Positions 36,478-45,641 of a stretch of DNA of 64,000 nucleotides are shown piece after piece. The stretch spans positions 21,089-85,088 of the forward strand of contig NZ_QQWG01000020.1 of the NCBI RefSeq assembly GCF_003863355.1. Reading direction: 5' to 3'. The translations under genes and the position numbers were made by a program. The notes under the pieces are model-generated. The model did no database searches and was not told the DNA's origin. It saw nothing but the letters and a program-made list of their open reading frames with translations. Within the stretch, counting starts at the first letter, position 1; each line of letters starts with the position of its first letter. This DNA comes from Ancylomarina euxina (lineage in GTDB: Bacteria > Bacteroidota > Bacteroidia > Bacteroidales > Marinifilaceae).

Positions 36478-36509
36478 AAAAGGTCGTTTATTTTAATAAA
36501 CGACCTTTT
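36478..36509 (-). terminator. Terminator of the SusC2-SusD2-SusE2 operon
   Basis: The perfect arms AAAAGGTCGTTTA (36478-36490) and TAAACGACCTTTT (36497-36509) flank the loop TTTTAA, 5 bp after the stop of the SusE-like gene. On the minus strand the hairpin is followed by a U-run. Its place between the SusE-type gene and the amylase remnant mirrors the terminator at 27932-27966. Confidence 0.8.
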
Positions 36510-36514
36510 AAGTA

Positions 36515-37648
36515 TTAGTAAATTTCTACGGTTTTATTATCGAGGTCTACAGTTATAATATGTTTTCCTGCAGTACCTTTAAACCAAAGGTTTTCATCGC
36601 CATCTTCTCTATCTGCTTGTAATGCATTCTCAAGATTAGCACTTACTCCACCACTAAAAAATGGGAAGTTGTATGAGATTGGACTCCAGTCTTTTTGTCC
36701 CAGGAATCGGAAACGATCAACTGCAAATTCGGTAATTGCCTGATAGACATTAGGAGCAATATTTACCATTTCTATAGCTTTACTTGGATCCCAACCAGCA
36801 TCAGGAACACCTGCTCCAACAATATAAATTCTAGAATTATCATCTGTATGTGTAGCATCTAGTATGATGGATTTCGTGTTTAAATCAACTGTAATGGTGT
36901 ATTCTCCTGGGCTTCCTTTAAACCAAAGGTTTTCATCACCATCTTCTCTGTCTGCCTGTCTGGCATTTTCGAAATTATTATCAACGCTGCCAGTGAAGAA
37001 TGGGAAGTTATATGAAACTGGACTCCAGTCTTTTTGTCCCAAGAAACGGAAACGGTCTACCGCAAAAGTGGTTGTTGCACGATAAACGTTAGGAGCAATA
37101 TTAAGCATTTCGACAGCATCACCAGGATTCCATCCTGCTGGTACAGCTCCACCCACCATGTAAATGCGGGAACCATCATCATTGGGATCTGCTAACTTGT
37201 ACAAGGTGAAACTTGTTTCGATAACTTCTGAAGTGATAGGAGCAATGTTTGAAGAAATTGAAGCCGTAACTCTTAATAGAACGATCACTGGTTTTTCAGC
37301 CTCAAAATCGGCGCGTCCTAACATTCCGTTTAGTTTACTACTTTTTAGACTGATAAAATTATTAGTTGTTTCACCCAGTTCGATTGGGTTAGAGAAATCA
37401 CCACCATCTTTATCGACTTGTAATTTATAAGTAATCTCAGTAGGCATTCCAAAATCGGCACTTGACCACTTGAATGCAATGTTATTTTCGCCAGTGGCTT
37501 CGCTGATGATATAAGCCTCCCCATTTTCGGGTAGCTGAAGTGTTGGTTTTTCTGGATTAGCACTCAGGTATGCTAGATTCTCATCTTCGGCACAGCCTGA
37601 AAATAAAATTAATCCAGTAAATAATGCAGAATATAATATTTTTTTCAT
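36515..37648 (-). CDS. SusE/SusF-like starch-binding lipoprotein with duplicated module (copy 2 locus)
   Basis: This 377-residue lipoprotein has lipobox FSGC (Cys 19). An N-terminal SusE-type Ig-like domain (about 33-152) is followed by two almost identical modules at 161-264 and 273-377. Both contain a RIYMVG/RIYIVG strand, AGW(N/D)P, FAVDRFRFLGQKDWSP, NFPFF and ADREDGDENLWFKG. The near-identity points to a recent internal duplication. Aromatic and acidic residues in these motifs suggest a glycan site. It lies 17 bp after SusD copy 2 and has no separate SusF partner in this operon. Starch or maltodextrin as ligand is inferred from context. Confidence 0.85.
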   Translation of the reverse strand: MKKILYSALFTGLILFSGCAEDENLAYLSANPEKPTLQLPENGEAYIISEATGENNIAFKWSSADFGMPTEITYKLQVDKDGGDFSNPIELGETTNNFISLKSSKLNGMLGRADFEAEKPVIVLLRVTASISSNIAPITSEVIETSFTLYKLADPNDDGSRIYMVGGAVPAGWNPGDAVEMLNIAPNVYRATTTFAVDRFRFLGQKDWSPVSYNFPFFTGSVDNNFENARQADREDGDENLWFKGSPGEYTITVDLNTKSIILDATHTDDNSRIYIVGAGVPDAGWDPSKAIEMVNIAPNVYQAITEFAVDRFRFLGQKDWSPISYNFPFFSGGVSANLENALQADREDGDENLWFKGTAGKHIITVDLDNKTVEIY

Positions 37649-37665
37649 CTTCTATTGAATTTAGA

Positions 37666-39261
37666 TTAGTAACCCGGAGTTGGAGTCAAATTCGAATTTG
37701 AATTTAATTCGCTTAATGGAATAGGATATAGGTTGTAGTGTGAATCTACTGACTTACCATCTTTAAGACCACCTTTCCAAGGCCATAGGTATTTAGAGTT
37801 ACTAAATTTCCCAAAGCGAATAAGATCTGTTCTTCTCATGCACTCCCAAGAAAGTTCTCTAGCTCTTTCATCAATAATAAAATCAAGAGATAAATCGGCC
37901 TCTGCAATGTTGCCAGAAGTATTTCCGTAGGCACGTGTTCTTAACTGATTGACATATGAGTTCGCTTCTCCTAATGAACCACCATTACCGCCTCTTAAAA
38001 CGGATTCAGCATACATTAAATAAACATCAGCTAAACGAAACATAGGGAAATCTGTGTCTACAAAATTATCATCAGCTCCATTGGTTCCATCGGAATTTTT
38101 GTTTGTGTATTTTACCAACATATAGCCTTCCGTAAATTCGCCAATTTGATCAATTTCAAGAGCCTGACCTTCTGTAAAGAACATAGCTCTCTTGTCGTTA
38201 TTCTGATCAAATTTGTTTACGAAAGCAGAGGTCACACGGTTTCCACCCCAACCACCGTTAATACCGGCATCAGCTGGTACATAATCACCACCAATAGCAG
38301 CATGGATGATATAGGTTGTTGCACCGTAAGTCTGAGAATTTAAGCCATCGCATGCAAATGCGAATATCATTTCATTGGTTCTTAGATGATTGTCAGCCAT
38401 GAAGAGTTCCTCGTAACTGTCATTTAAAGAGTAGAAAGGCATGATCTTTTTACAGTAATCGATACATTCTGTGTATTTTGCTTCGTTGATGTAAACTTCA
38501 GCATTTAAATACATTCTTGCCATAAGAGCCCATGCTGCGCCTTTGTCAATACGTCCATATTCATTGCTTCCTGGTGCAGCTAACAGACTTTCAATTTCAC
38601 TAACTTCAGTCTCAACAAATGTGAAGATTTCTTTACGAGTTTTCTGCTCGGGTTTAAATTTACCTACAGGATCAGCCTCCGTAAGAATAGGTACACTACC
38701 AAACAAGTCTAATGCATTGTAGTAAACCATTGCTCTAAGCAGACGCGCCTCAGCTCTATATTGCTCAATATTTTTAAGGTCTTCGCTGGTTAGAGAACCA
38801 ATTAGTTTACCCGATTCAGTATCTCTTAAATATTGATTGATGAATCCAATAGTTAGGTATAATCGAGTGTACATATTACCCACGAAACCGTTACCTGCAG
38901 TCCATTTTTGATTGTGGAATTCTTTAATGTCGCCATCATTCCAAGCTGCAATTGCAGCATCGGTTGAGAGTTCCTGACAGTAGAATAACAAACGAGTATA
39001 AACTGTAGAGCCCGGATCTCCGCCAGCAATATCAGCATTTCCTCCAGCACCTTCTTGTCCTGCTAATACAAACGAACCGTAAAGTTTCGAGAGTCCTTGC
39101 TTGTATGATTCAGCTGAAACATAAATCTTATCTCCTGATTTATAATTAGGATCGATAGGAGTAGTATCCAGGTCGTCAACACATGAAGTTAATGTTGAGC
39201 CCAAAGCTACTGCGGCCATCAGTATATATATTTTTATATTAGTTTTCATATCGAAATGCAT
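37666..39261 (-). CDS. SusD-like starch-binding lipoprotein (copy 2)
   Basis: This 531-residue lipoprotein has lipobox LTSC (Cys about 27). The first ATG at 39261 overlaps the SusC stop (TAATG), and an alternative ATG lies at 39249 (MKTNIK), which gives a more usual signal peptide. It is paralogous to the SusD protein at 31086-32660 throughout: GRIDKGAAWALMARMYLNAEVY, the DERARELSWECMRRTDLIRFGKF region, and the LYPIPLSELNSNSNLTPTPGY end. It partners SusC copy 2. Differences in the central region between the two SusD copies may reflect different chain-length preference (inference). Confidence 0.94.
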   Translation of the reverse strand: MHFDMKTNIKIYILMAAVALGSTLTSCVDDLDTTPIDPNYKSGDKIYVSAESYKQGLSKLYGSFVLAGQEGAGGNADIAGGDPGSTVYTRLLFYCQELSTDAAIAAWNDGDIKEFHNQKWTAGNGFVGNMYTRLYLTIGFINQYLRDTESGKLIGSLTSEDLKNIEQYRAEARLLRAMVYYNALDLFGSVPILTEADPVGKFKPEQKTRKEIFTFVETEVSEIESLLAAPGSNEYGRIDKGAAWALMARMYLNAEVYINEAKYTECIDYCKKIMPFYSLNDSYEELFMADNHLRTNEMIFAFACDGLNSQTYGATTYIIHAAIGGDYVPADAGINGGWGGNRVTSAFVNKFDQNNDKRAMFFTEGQALEIDQIGEFTEGYMLVKYTNKNSDGTNGADDNFVDTDFPMFRLADVYLMYAESVLRGGNGGSLGEANSYVNQLRTRAYGNTSGNIAEADLSLDFIIDERARELSWECMRRTDLIRFGKFSNSKYLWPWKGGLKDGKSVDSHYNLYPIPLSELNSNSNLTPTPGY

Positions 39262-42233
39262 TAGAAATTAACGTTTACTCCCAATAGGAATGTTCTTGGT
39301 CTTGGGTAGATATTATTGTCAATACCACCATATATTTCAGGATCCAATCCTTTGTAATCTGTAATTGTGAATACGTTTTGAACAGTCGTATACAAATAGA
39401 TATTCAGTTTATCCTGGCAAACTTTACCTAAATCATAACCTAGAGTGATATTATCCAGCTTAAAGAATGAAGCATCCTGAATAAAATAATCAGAGTGGTA
39501 TTGAGCAGTAAAGAACTTCGCGTCATTGGCATCAGCCACACGGTTAGTGATGTTGTTAAGTGAGCTAACAACGCCTTCGAAATGACCTTTGTCTGATTCA
39601 ATGTTATTGTAGACGTAGTTTCCTAAACTCAAACGGGCATTCATTGATAGTGTCCATTTTTTATAGCCCAAATTAGATCCAAATCCGAAAGTCCAATCAG
39701 CAGATGGTTTTTTGTAGATATAACGATCTCCTTCAAGTGTAATTTGGCCATCTCCATTGCGGTCAACATAAACGCCTTCAAGAGGTTTTCCATTTACATC
39801 GTACATTTGTTGATAAACATAGAATGCATTTGCAGCATGTCCTGTACTATGAATTTGAATGTTGTTTCCTGTACCACCAGCAATTCCACCCGTAAAGACA
39901 CCTTTGAAGTTCGGATCGTTAGAGTCGGTTAATTTGGTGATTTCATTTTTATTGTAAGCGGCATTAGCATTCAATTCCCAATTCCAGTCATCATTTGCAA
40001 TAATAATCCCGTTTAAAGCAATCTCGAGACCTTCATTTTCAAGAGAACCAATATTGGTAACAACACGGTTTTTAAGGTTTGAACCTGCTGGGACATCAAT
40101 TTCGTTAATCAGGTCTTTAGTTTTACGCTTATAAGCATCTACACTACCATTTAATCGGTTGTTGAAGAAACCAAAGTCTAAACCAATATTATAAGTTGTA
40201 GTCTCTTCCCATTTGATATCCGCATCGTAGGCATTTGGACGGATTGTGTTGTAGTAAGTATCACCAAATTGATAACGAGCCTGGTCATTACCGATGTTAT
40301 AAATCCCCTGGTAAGGGTAATCTCCTTGTCCAATTTCTTGCTGACCTGTTACACCATAACCTAAACGTAATTTTAAGTTAGATAATTGTTCAAATTTCTG
40401 TAAGAAAAGTTCTTCATTCATTCTCCATGCAAAAGCAGCAGATGGAAAAAGTCCCCAACGCTTGTCTTTTGAGAATCTTGAAGAACCATCCTGACGAAGA
40501 GTGAATGTTAATAAGTAACGATCTTTGAAAGTATAGTTCATACGTCCAAAAAATGAAACTAAGTAATTTTCAGTACCAGATTGTGAAGCAGGAGATTTTT
40601 CGAATGACTGATCAAATGTACTGGTTGCACCATTAGCATCTTTTCTCCAGAAATGTTGCCATGAATATCCACCAACAAGATCAATTTTTGAATCAAACTG
40701 CTCTAAATCTTTTTTATAGTTCAAATAGAATTCAACTAATTCGTTTTTCTTTTCTTGTGAATAAGTTTTTCTAGAACCATTTCCGTTATTGGATTCGGTC
40801 CAGGCAGCTTCTGCATTTTCTATGACATCACCTTCTGATTTTGAGTAGTCGTATGCCATATTCAAATTGGCTCTAAGTTCTGGTAAGAAATGGAACTTAT
40901 AATCTATTTGAGTGTTACCAATGAAACGTCTCACTTCAGAGGTATTACTTTTTTGATTTAAAAGAGCTAATGGATTTGTAGGTGCCAATACGTCTCTAAC
41001 ATCACCATTGAAGTAGGTGTAGTAGTTACCGTATTTGTTGTATTTTGTGTCGTCTGATTTTACAGGACGGCTTGGGTCAAATGCAAGGGCATTACCTATT
41101 GCTCCGGTATCAGCAAAACGATTCTTAATATATAAACCTTTTGCGTTAAGGTTTAATTTTAAGTGATCTTCAAAGAATGTTGGATTTAAGGTTAATGCTC
41201 CTGTATAACGTTCTAAATTTGAAGTCTTCAAAATACCTTCCTGATCAGTATACCCAATAGAAACACGATAAGGTGTGTTAAATTCTGAACCAGAAAAGTT
41301 AATGTTGTGATCGTGGCTTATTGAAGTTTCAAAAATTTCATTTTGCCAGTCAGTATTTTCAGTACCTAAGAGATCTATTTTATCAGGGGAATATTGTTGA
41401 ATAACTTCTCCTAACTCTTCAGTATTGAGTAAATCAATTTGTTTTGCAACCGTGTTTATAGAAACATTACCAGAGTAATTTACTTTAAAATCCTGTCCCT
41501 TTTTACCTTTTTTAGTTGTTACAAGAATAACACCATTAGAAGCTCTTGAACCATAAATAGCTGTTGCTGAGGCATCTTTTAATACGGTAAATGATGCAAT
41601 ATCGTTTGGATTAATCGTGTTTAATGGGTTACGCATACCCGAAACGGCATCGCTACTTACTGGAACACCATCAATAATAATAAGAGGATCATTGCTGGCA
41701 GAGAGAGAGGACCCTCCTCTGATACGAATGGTTGAACCAGATCCTGGTGCGCCACCTCCTGAGGTAATGGTTACACCTGGCATCTTACCTGTTAGTAGTT
41801 CCTGTGGTGAAGAGATGGATCCCTTGTTAAAGTCATCTGATTTTATAGCAATAACCGAACCTGTCGCGTCTTCTTTTTTAACTTGTCCGTAACCAATTAT
41901 CACAACTTCGGAAAGGTTTTCGACGTCAGCACCTAAAACAATATTAAATTGAGTTTGAGCGCCAACCAGTATTTCCTGACTTTTGTATCCAATAAATGAA
42001 AATACTAAAGTGGAAGAGGCATCGGCATTGACAGAGAAGTGACCATCAATGTCGGTACTTGTGCCTGTAGTAGTCCCTTTAACAACTACAGATACACCTG
42101 GGATTCCCATGCCATCGTTTGCATCGGTGACTGTACCAGTTACTGCTTTTTCCTGAGCTTGTGCAATGGTAAAAGAATATACCATAACCAACAATAGAAG
42201 CAGTTTTCTGAACATACTAATGTTAAGTTTCAT
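39261..42233 (-). CDS. SusC-like TonB-dependent maltooligosaccharide transporter (copy 2)
   Basis: This 990-residue TonB-dependent transporter has the same layout as copy 1: signal peptide (to about 26, AQAQ), carboxypeptidase-D-like domain, plug with VVIIGYGQVKKEDATG and GSRASNGVILVTTKKGKKG, and a barrel ending GVNVNF. Copies 1 and 2 share long identical stretches, particularly near the N-terminus, and diverge in extracellular loop regions. It heads SusC2-SusD2-SusE2. The intact LacI gene is divergent 488 bp away, with an operator pair between them. Confidence 0.95.
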   Translation of the reverse strand: MKLNISMFRKLLLLLVMVYSFTIAQAQEKAVTGTVTDANDGMGIPGVSVVVKGTTTGTSTDIDGHFSVNADASSTLVFSFIGYKSQEILVGAQTQFNIVLGADVENLSEVVIIGYGQVKKEDATGSVIAIKSDDFNKGSISSPQELLTGKMPGVTITSGGGAPGSGSTIRIRGGSSLSASNDPLIIIDGVPVSSDAVSGMRNPLNTINPNDIASFTVLKDASATAIYGSRASNGVILVTTKKGKKGQDFKVNYSGNVSINTVAKQIDLLNTEELGEVIQQYSPDKIDLLGTENTDWQNEIFETSISHDHNINFSGSEFNTPYRVSIGYTDQEGILKTSNLERYTGALTLNPTFFEDHLKLNLNAKGLYIKNRFADTGAIGNALAFDPSRPVKSDDTKYNKYGNYYTYFNGDVRDVLAPTNPLALLNQKSNTSEVRRFIGNTQIDYKFHFLPELRANLNMAYDYSKSEGDVIENAEAAWTESNNGNGSRKTYSQEKKNELVEFYLNYKKDLEQFDSKIDLVGGYSWQHFWRKDANGATSTFDQSFEKSPASQSGTENYLVSFFGRMNYTFKDRYLLTFTLRQDGSSRFSKDKRWGLFPSAAFAWRMNEELFLQKFEQLSNLKLRLGYGVTGQQEIGQGDYPYQGIYNIGNDQARYQFGDTYYNTIRPNAYDADIKWEETTTYNIGLDFGFFNNRLNGSVDAYKRKTKDLINEIDVPAGSNLKNRVVTNIGSLENEGLEIALNGIIIANDDWNWELNANAAYNKNEITKLTDSNDPNFKGVFTGGIAGGTGNNIQIHSTGHAANAFYVYQQMYDVNGKPLEGVYVDRNGDGQITLEGDRYIYKKPSADWTFGFGSNLGYKKWTLSMNARLSLGNYVYNNIESDKGHFEGVVSSLNNITNRVADANDAKFFTAQYHSDYFIQDASFFKLDNITLGYDLGKVCQDKLNIYLYTTVQNVFTITDYKGLDPEIYGGIDNNIYPRPRTFLLGVNVNF

Positions 42234-42520
42234 AAATATTAATTTAATGTAAATAAGAAGTTTGAGATGATGATTTTGAGGTAGAACTCAATTTTAAATC
42301 GTTTACGAGATTAGTACTACTCTATTCCATTATTCTATCATGTTTTTAATTTAGAAACCCTATTACAATTATTGAACTCACTGTTTCCGACTATGAATCT
42401 TCCTTTATTGTAAATTAGTTGTTATCTAAATCTATAGTTAGCCTTAATTATTTCGGCTGTAAAGGTAAAAGCGTGTCATTAATCATTTATTTGAATGGAT
42501 ATGAAAAAGCTCCTAAATCA

Positions 42521-42545
42521 CCGCAAACGTCACCGCAAACGCGTG
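42521..42545. promoter_or_regulatory. LacI-type operator pair between SusC copy 2 and lacI
   Basis: CCGCAAACG occurs at 42521-42529 and 42533-42541, and the second copy continues as CAAACGCGTG. The 12-bp offset equals that upstream of SusC copy 1. A TATGTTTG -7 box for lacI lies 16 bp downstream on the plus strand, so binding here would cover the -33 region and give autoregulation. Confidence 0.65.
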
Positions 42546-42560
42546 ATATGTCAATGTCTA

Positions 42561-42568
42561 TATGTTTG
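42561..42568 (+). promoter_or_regulatory. Putative -7 box of lacI (starch locus)
   Basis: TATGTTTG matches the TAnnTTTG consensus 153 bp ahead of the LacI start. The corresponding place upstream of the LacI remnant no longer matches, consistent with relaxed constraint there. A -33 element is not obvious. Confidence 0.35.
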
Positions 42569-42721
42569 TATGCGTGTGTGAGTTGATAGTGCAAATTAAT
42601 TGTTGATTTATTCTTATATTTACGCATGAAGAGTGTAGATTAAAATCTTATTAAAGTCTTATCTTTAGGGCTTTTACAGCCTTGTTAGGATGTGTTGTTT
42701 TAGTTTAAAAAAAGGGAATAT

Positions 42722-43735
42722 ATGAGAAGCGGACAGGTAACGATTAAGGATATTGCGAAAGAATTAGGTATTTCAGCTTCAACTGTTTCAAGAGCTTTAA
42801 AAGATCATCCTGATATTAGTGTAAAAACAAAAGAGGCAGTTAATGCTTTGGCTAAGGCCTGGCATTATAAACCTAATGCAGTTGCCTTAAGTTTGCGTAA
42901 TAGTAAGAGTAATGTAATAGGTGTGATGATTCCTGAAATTGTTCATCATTTCTTTTCTTCTGTTATAAGTGGTATCGAGAAAATTGCCCACGAGGCGGGA
43001 TATAATGTGATGATTTTCCAGTCAAACGAATCTGTTGATCGTGAGATGGATAACACTCAGGCTCTCTTGTCTAGCCGTGTTGATGGTGTTTTGGTGTCTA
43101 TGTCGAAAGAGACTAAGAACTACGACCACTTCCGTGAATTAAGAAATAATGGAATTCCTATTGTGTTTTTTGATCGGATTTGCAATGAGGTTTCTTCTGA
43201 TAATGTTATTGTTGATGATTATGCTGGTGCTTTTTCAGCTGTTCAACACTTGATTGAGTCAGGATGTAAGCGCATTGCTCATTTATCGGCTCCTCAGCAT
43301 ATGCTTTTAGGACAAAATAGGTTGCAGGGCTATCGTCAGGCACTGATTAAGAATAAACTTGCTATCGACGAAGATTTGATTATGAAGTGTGATAGTTTTG
43401 ATGAGGCCAAAGAATTGGTTCCTTCATTATTAAGTCTTTCTGAACGTCCCGATGCGATTTTTGCTGTAAATGAATTGACAGCAGCAGGAGCATTAAGCGT
43501 CGTTAAAAAAGCAGGTTTACGTGTTCCAGAAGATATATCTATCATTGGTTTTACTGATGGCTTGGTATCAAGAGTTACTGACCCAGCATTAACGACTTTG
43601 GAACAACATGGTAATGAAGTTGGATTAAAAGCAACTGAATTACTGCTCGAAAGAATAAAAGAAGGGCATATGGATTATGTGCCAGTTACTCGTGTTGTTA
43701 AAACATCATTGGTGGTTCGAGAGTCAACGAAGTAG
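42722..43735 (+). CDS. LacI-family regulator of the starch/maltose locus
   Basis: This 337-residue regulator has an HTH at about 7-26 (TIKDIAKELGISASTVSRAL), hinge KPNAVALSLRNSKS, and a sugar-binding core with GVMIPEIVHHFFSSVISGIE, VFFDRI and the C-terminal TTLEQHGNEVGLKATELLLERI. It is divergent from SusC copy 2 and upstream of the maltose-use genes. CGCAAACG-type sites near both SusC copies and a related site ahead of the MFS gene are probable targets. A maltose-type effector is the natural guess. Because its paralogue upstream of SusC copy 1 is destroyed, this protein probably controls both SusC units. Confidence 0.92.
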   Translation: MRSGQVTIKDIAKELGISASTVSRALKDHPDISVKTKEAVNALAKAWHYKPNAVALSLRNSKSNVIGVMIPEIVHHFFSSVISGIEKIAHEAGYNVMIFQSNESVDREMDNTQALLSSRVDGVLVSMSKETKNYDHFRELRNNGIPIVFFDRICNEVSSDNVIVDDYAGAFSAVQHLIESGCKRIAHLSAPQHMLLGQNRLQGYRQALIKNKLAIDEDLIMKCDSFDEAKELVPSLLSLSERPDAIFAVNELTAAGALSVVKKAGLRVPEDISIIGFTDGLVSRVTDPALTTLEQHGNEVGLKATELLLERIKEGHMDYVPVTRVVKTSLVVRESTK

Positions 43736-43753
43736 AATCTTAAGATTTATTAT

Positions 43754-43801
43754 GAGTATTTCAATTCAACTTTAGAGTTTGACTAGAAATACTCTTTTTT
43801 T
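43754..43801 (+). terminator. Terminator of lacI
   Basis: GAGTATTT (43754-43761) pairs with AAATACTC (43787-43794), with further short pairing inside the loop, followed by TTTTTTT. It lies shortly after the LacI stop codon. Confidence 0.65.
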
Positions 43802-43882
43802 ATTAGATTTTCAGTTTTCAATTATGAAATGATTATAATCTAGGTCTTCAATAATATTTTTTTCTTTTTTTTTTGTCTTCTT

Positions 43883-43896
43883 CGCAACCGTTTGAA
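43883..43896. promoter_or_regulatory. Operator-like site upstream of the maltose transporter operon
   Basis: CGCAACCGTTTGAA matches the palindrome CGCAAACGTTTGCG, extrapolated from the two SusC operator sites, at 11 of 14 positions. It lies about 345 bp ahead of the MFS start. This is weaker evidence than for the two SusC-linked sites. Confidence 0.4.
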
Positions 43897-44240
43897 ATGC
43901 GATTTAGTTCAATGTTTATAGGCATTTTGAATCTCTTGCAACTTCGTTTTTTTGATATTCTGTAAAATTTAATCTAATTTTGAATTCCAGAGGGAAACCT
44001 CTATTCCGACTATAATATTTAATTACTTCCTTTATTATTGATCTCAAAACTGAGCTTTAGCTCTGTTTCATTGGGATTGGTATCCTTATTTTAAGGTGAC
44101 ACATGCTGAGTTAGTCTATGTGTGTCTCGATCCAATCGATATTTTTTTGCAAATGATTGTTATCGTTCTCGATAGCACTGTTTTTAAAAGTATGTCTCAT
44201 TCAATTTTAAATGTGTCGTGTGATACAAAATGAAAATCTA

Positions 44241-45641
44241 ATGAAGAAACAACCTCGTTTAAATTTTTGGCAAATCTGGAATGTTAGTTTTGGATTCCTA
44301 GGGATACAAATGGGTTTTGCGTTGCAAGGAGCTAATGTAAGCCGTGTTTTGTCCAGTTTAGGTGCCGACTTACACCATTTATCACTTTTTTGGTTGGCCG
44401 CCCCCGTTATGGGATTAATTGTTCAGCCAATTGTTGGTGGAGCTAGTGATCGCACATGGAATCGTTTCGGTCGAAGAGGCCCTTACATTTTAGGAGGTGC
44501 TATAATTGCTGCTTTAGCCATGTTTTTTATGCCTAATGCTGGCATCGCTGTCAAAATTATGCCACCTCTGGTATTTGGGGCTGTGATGTTTGCTTTAATG
44601 GATGGTTCATTTAATATTACCATGCAACCATTTAGAGCACTTGTAGCGGATATGACTCCTGAAGAACAAAGGAATACGGGATATTCAATCCAAAGTTTTC
44701 TAATTAATACTGGAGCAGTGCTGGGTTCTATTTTGCCATTCGTATTAACCAATGTTCTTGGAGTAAGCAATGTTGATCCCGATGGTGGTGTGCCTTCATC
44801 CGTTATCTGGTCTTTTTATATTGGTGGTGGTATGTTGCTTCTATCAGTACTTTGGACTGTGTTTCGAACTAAGGAATATCCGCCAGAAGAATATGCCGAG
44901 TATAAAGGCTTAGAAGTTGTATCTAAGGAAAAGAAGGAAAAAGCTTCTTTAGCTGGTTTTCTAAAACTTCTAAAGGAAACACCTAAAACGATGATGCAAT
45001 TGGCTGTAGTTCAGTTTTTCTCATGGTTTGCCCTTTATTTGATGTGGGTGTATACAACTTATGCTTTGGCTCAACATTCTTGGGGTTGTTCTATAGATGA
45101 TGTTTCTTCTAAATCCTTTCAGGATGCTGGAGATTGGGTTGGTATTCTGTTTGGAGGTTATAGTCTTTTTGCGGCTATATTCTCAGTTGTAATGTCAAAT
45201 CTTGCCAATCGCTTTGGAAGGAAAAATGTTTATGCCATATCATTATTACTTGGAGGTATTGGGTATCTATCAACCTATCTATTCAGTGGAGGTGAAATCA
45301 TTCATTTAAATCTTTTGATAACACAAGTTGATGTGCCTTCCAGTGCTTCTCTATGGCTGTTTTCAATGGTAGGAGTAGGAATCGCATGGGCTGCGATTTT
45401 AGCCATGCCATATTCTATTTTGTCTGATTCATTACCAGCTGATAAAATGGGTGTATACATGGGGATATTCAATTTCACCATTGCAGGACCTCAAATCATT
45501 AGTGGGATCATTGCTGGTGAAATACTAAGATACTTTTTTGACGGAGAAGCAATTTACATCATGATAATTGCTGGAGTGTCGATGTTGTTAGGGGCAATTT
45601 CAGTTGCCTTTGTAAAGCAAAATAAAGCTGTTAAATTATAA
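44241..45641 (+). CDS. MFS maltose-type transporter (GPH/SLC45-like)
   Basis: I choose the ATG at 44241 (MKKQPRLNFWQIW), giving 466 residues. An in-frame ATG at 44211 would add 10 residues without membrane character. The inner-membrane protein has about twelve hydrophobic segments and the disaccharide-symporter motif GGASDRTWNRFGRRGPYIL after segment 2, as in sucrose/maltose carriers. The stop overlaps the ATG of beta-phosphoglucomutase (TAATG), and a maltose phosphorylase follows, which points strongly to maltose import. It resembles Bacteroidetes inner-membrane maltose transporters found with GH65 enzymes. Confidence 0.88.
   Translation: MKKQPRLNFWQIWNVSFGFLGIQMGFALQGANVSRVLSSLGADLHHLSLFWLAAPVMGLIVQPIVGGASDRTWNRFGRRGPYILGGAIIAALAMFFMPNAGIAVKIMPPLVFGAVMFALMDGSFNITMQPFRALVADMTPEEQRNTGYSIQSFLINTGAVLGSILPFVLTNVLGVSNVDPDGGVPSSVIWSFYIGGGMLLLSVLWTVFRTKEYPPEEYAEYKGLEVVSKEKKEKASLAGFLKLLKETPKTMMQLAVVQFFSWFALYLMWVYTTYALAQHSWGCSIDDVSSKSFQDAGDWVGILFGGYSLFAAIFSVVMSNLANRFGRKNVYAISLLLGGIGYLSTYLFSGGEIIHLNLLITQVDVPSSASLWLFSMVGVGIAWAAILAMPYSILSDSLPADKMGVYMGIFNFTIAGPQIISGIIAGEILRYFFDGEAIYIMIIAGVSMLLGAISVAFVKQNKAVKL

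Larger units (their letters stand above)
42234..42612. repeat. Duplicated SusC upstream region (copy 2)
   Basis: This region is homologous to 35641-36010 and contains the same conserved blocks and the operator pair. It separates divergent SusC copy 2 and LacI. No ORF of note is present. The remaining 109 bp to the LacI start are weakly similar to the region ahead of the LacI remnant. Confidence 0.8.
43736..44240. other. 505-bp intergenic region with terminator and operator-like site
   Basis: Between lacI and the MFS transporter lie a terminator (43754-43801), a poly-T/A stretch, an operator-like CGCAACCGTTTGAA (43883-43896), and a short palindrome TCGATCCAATCGA (44127-44139). No credible ORF is present. 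The region probably holds the promoter of the maltose operon. Confidence 0.5.

Noticed and set aside
43736..44240. A hidden small gene between lacI and the MFS transporter
   Set aside because: The frames are short, T-rich and without recognisable signals; regulatory content explains the region better.
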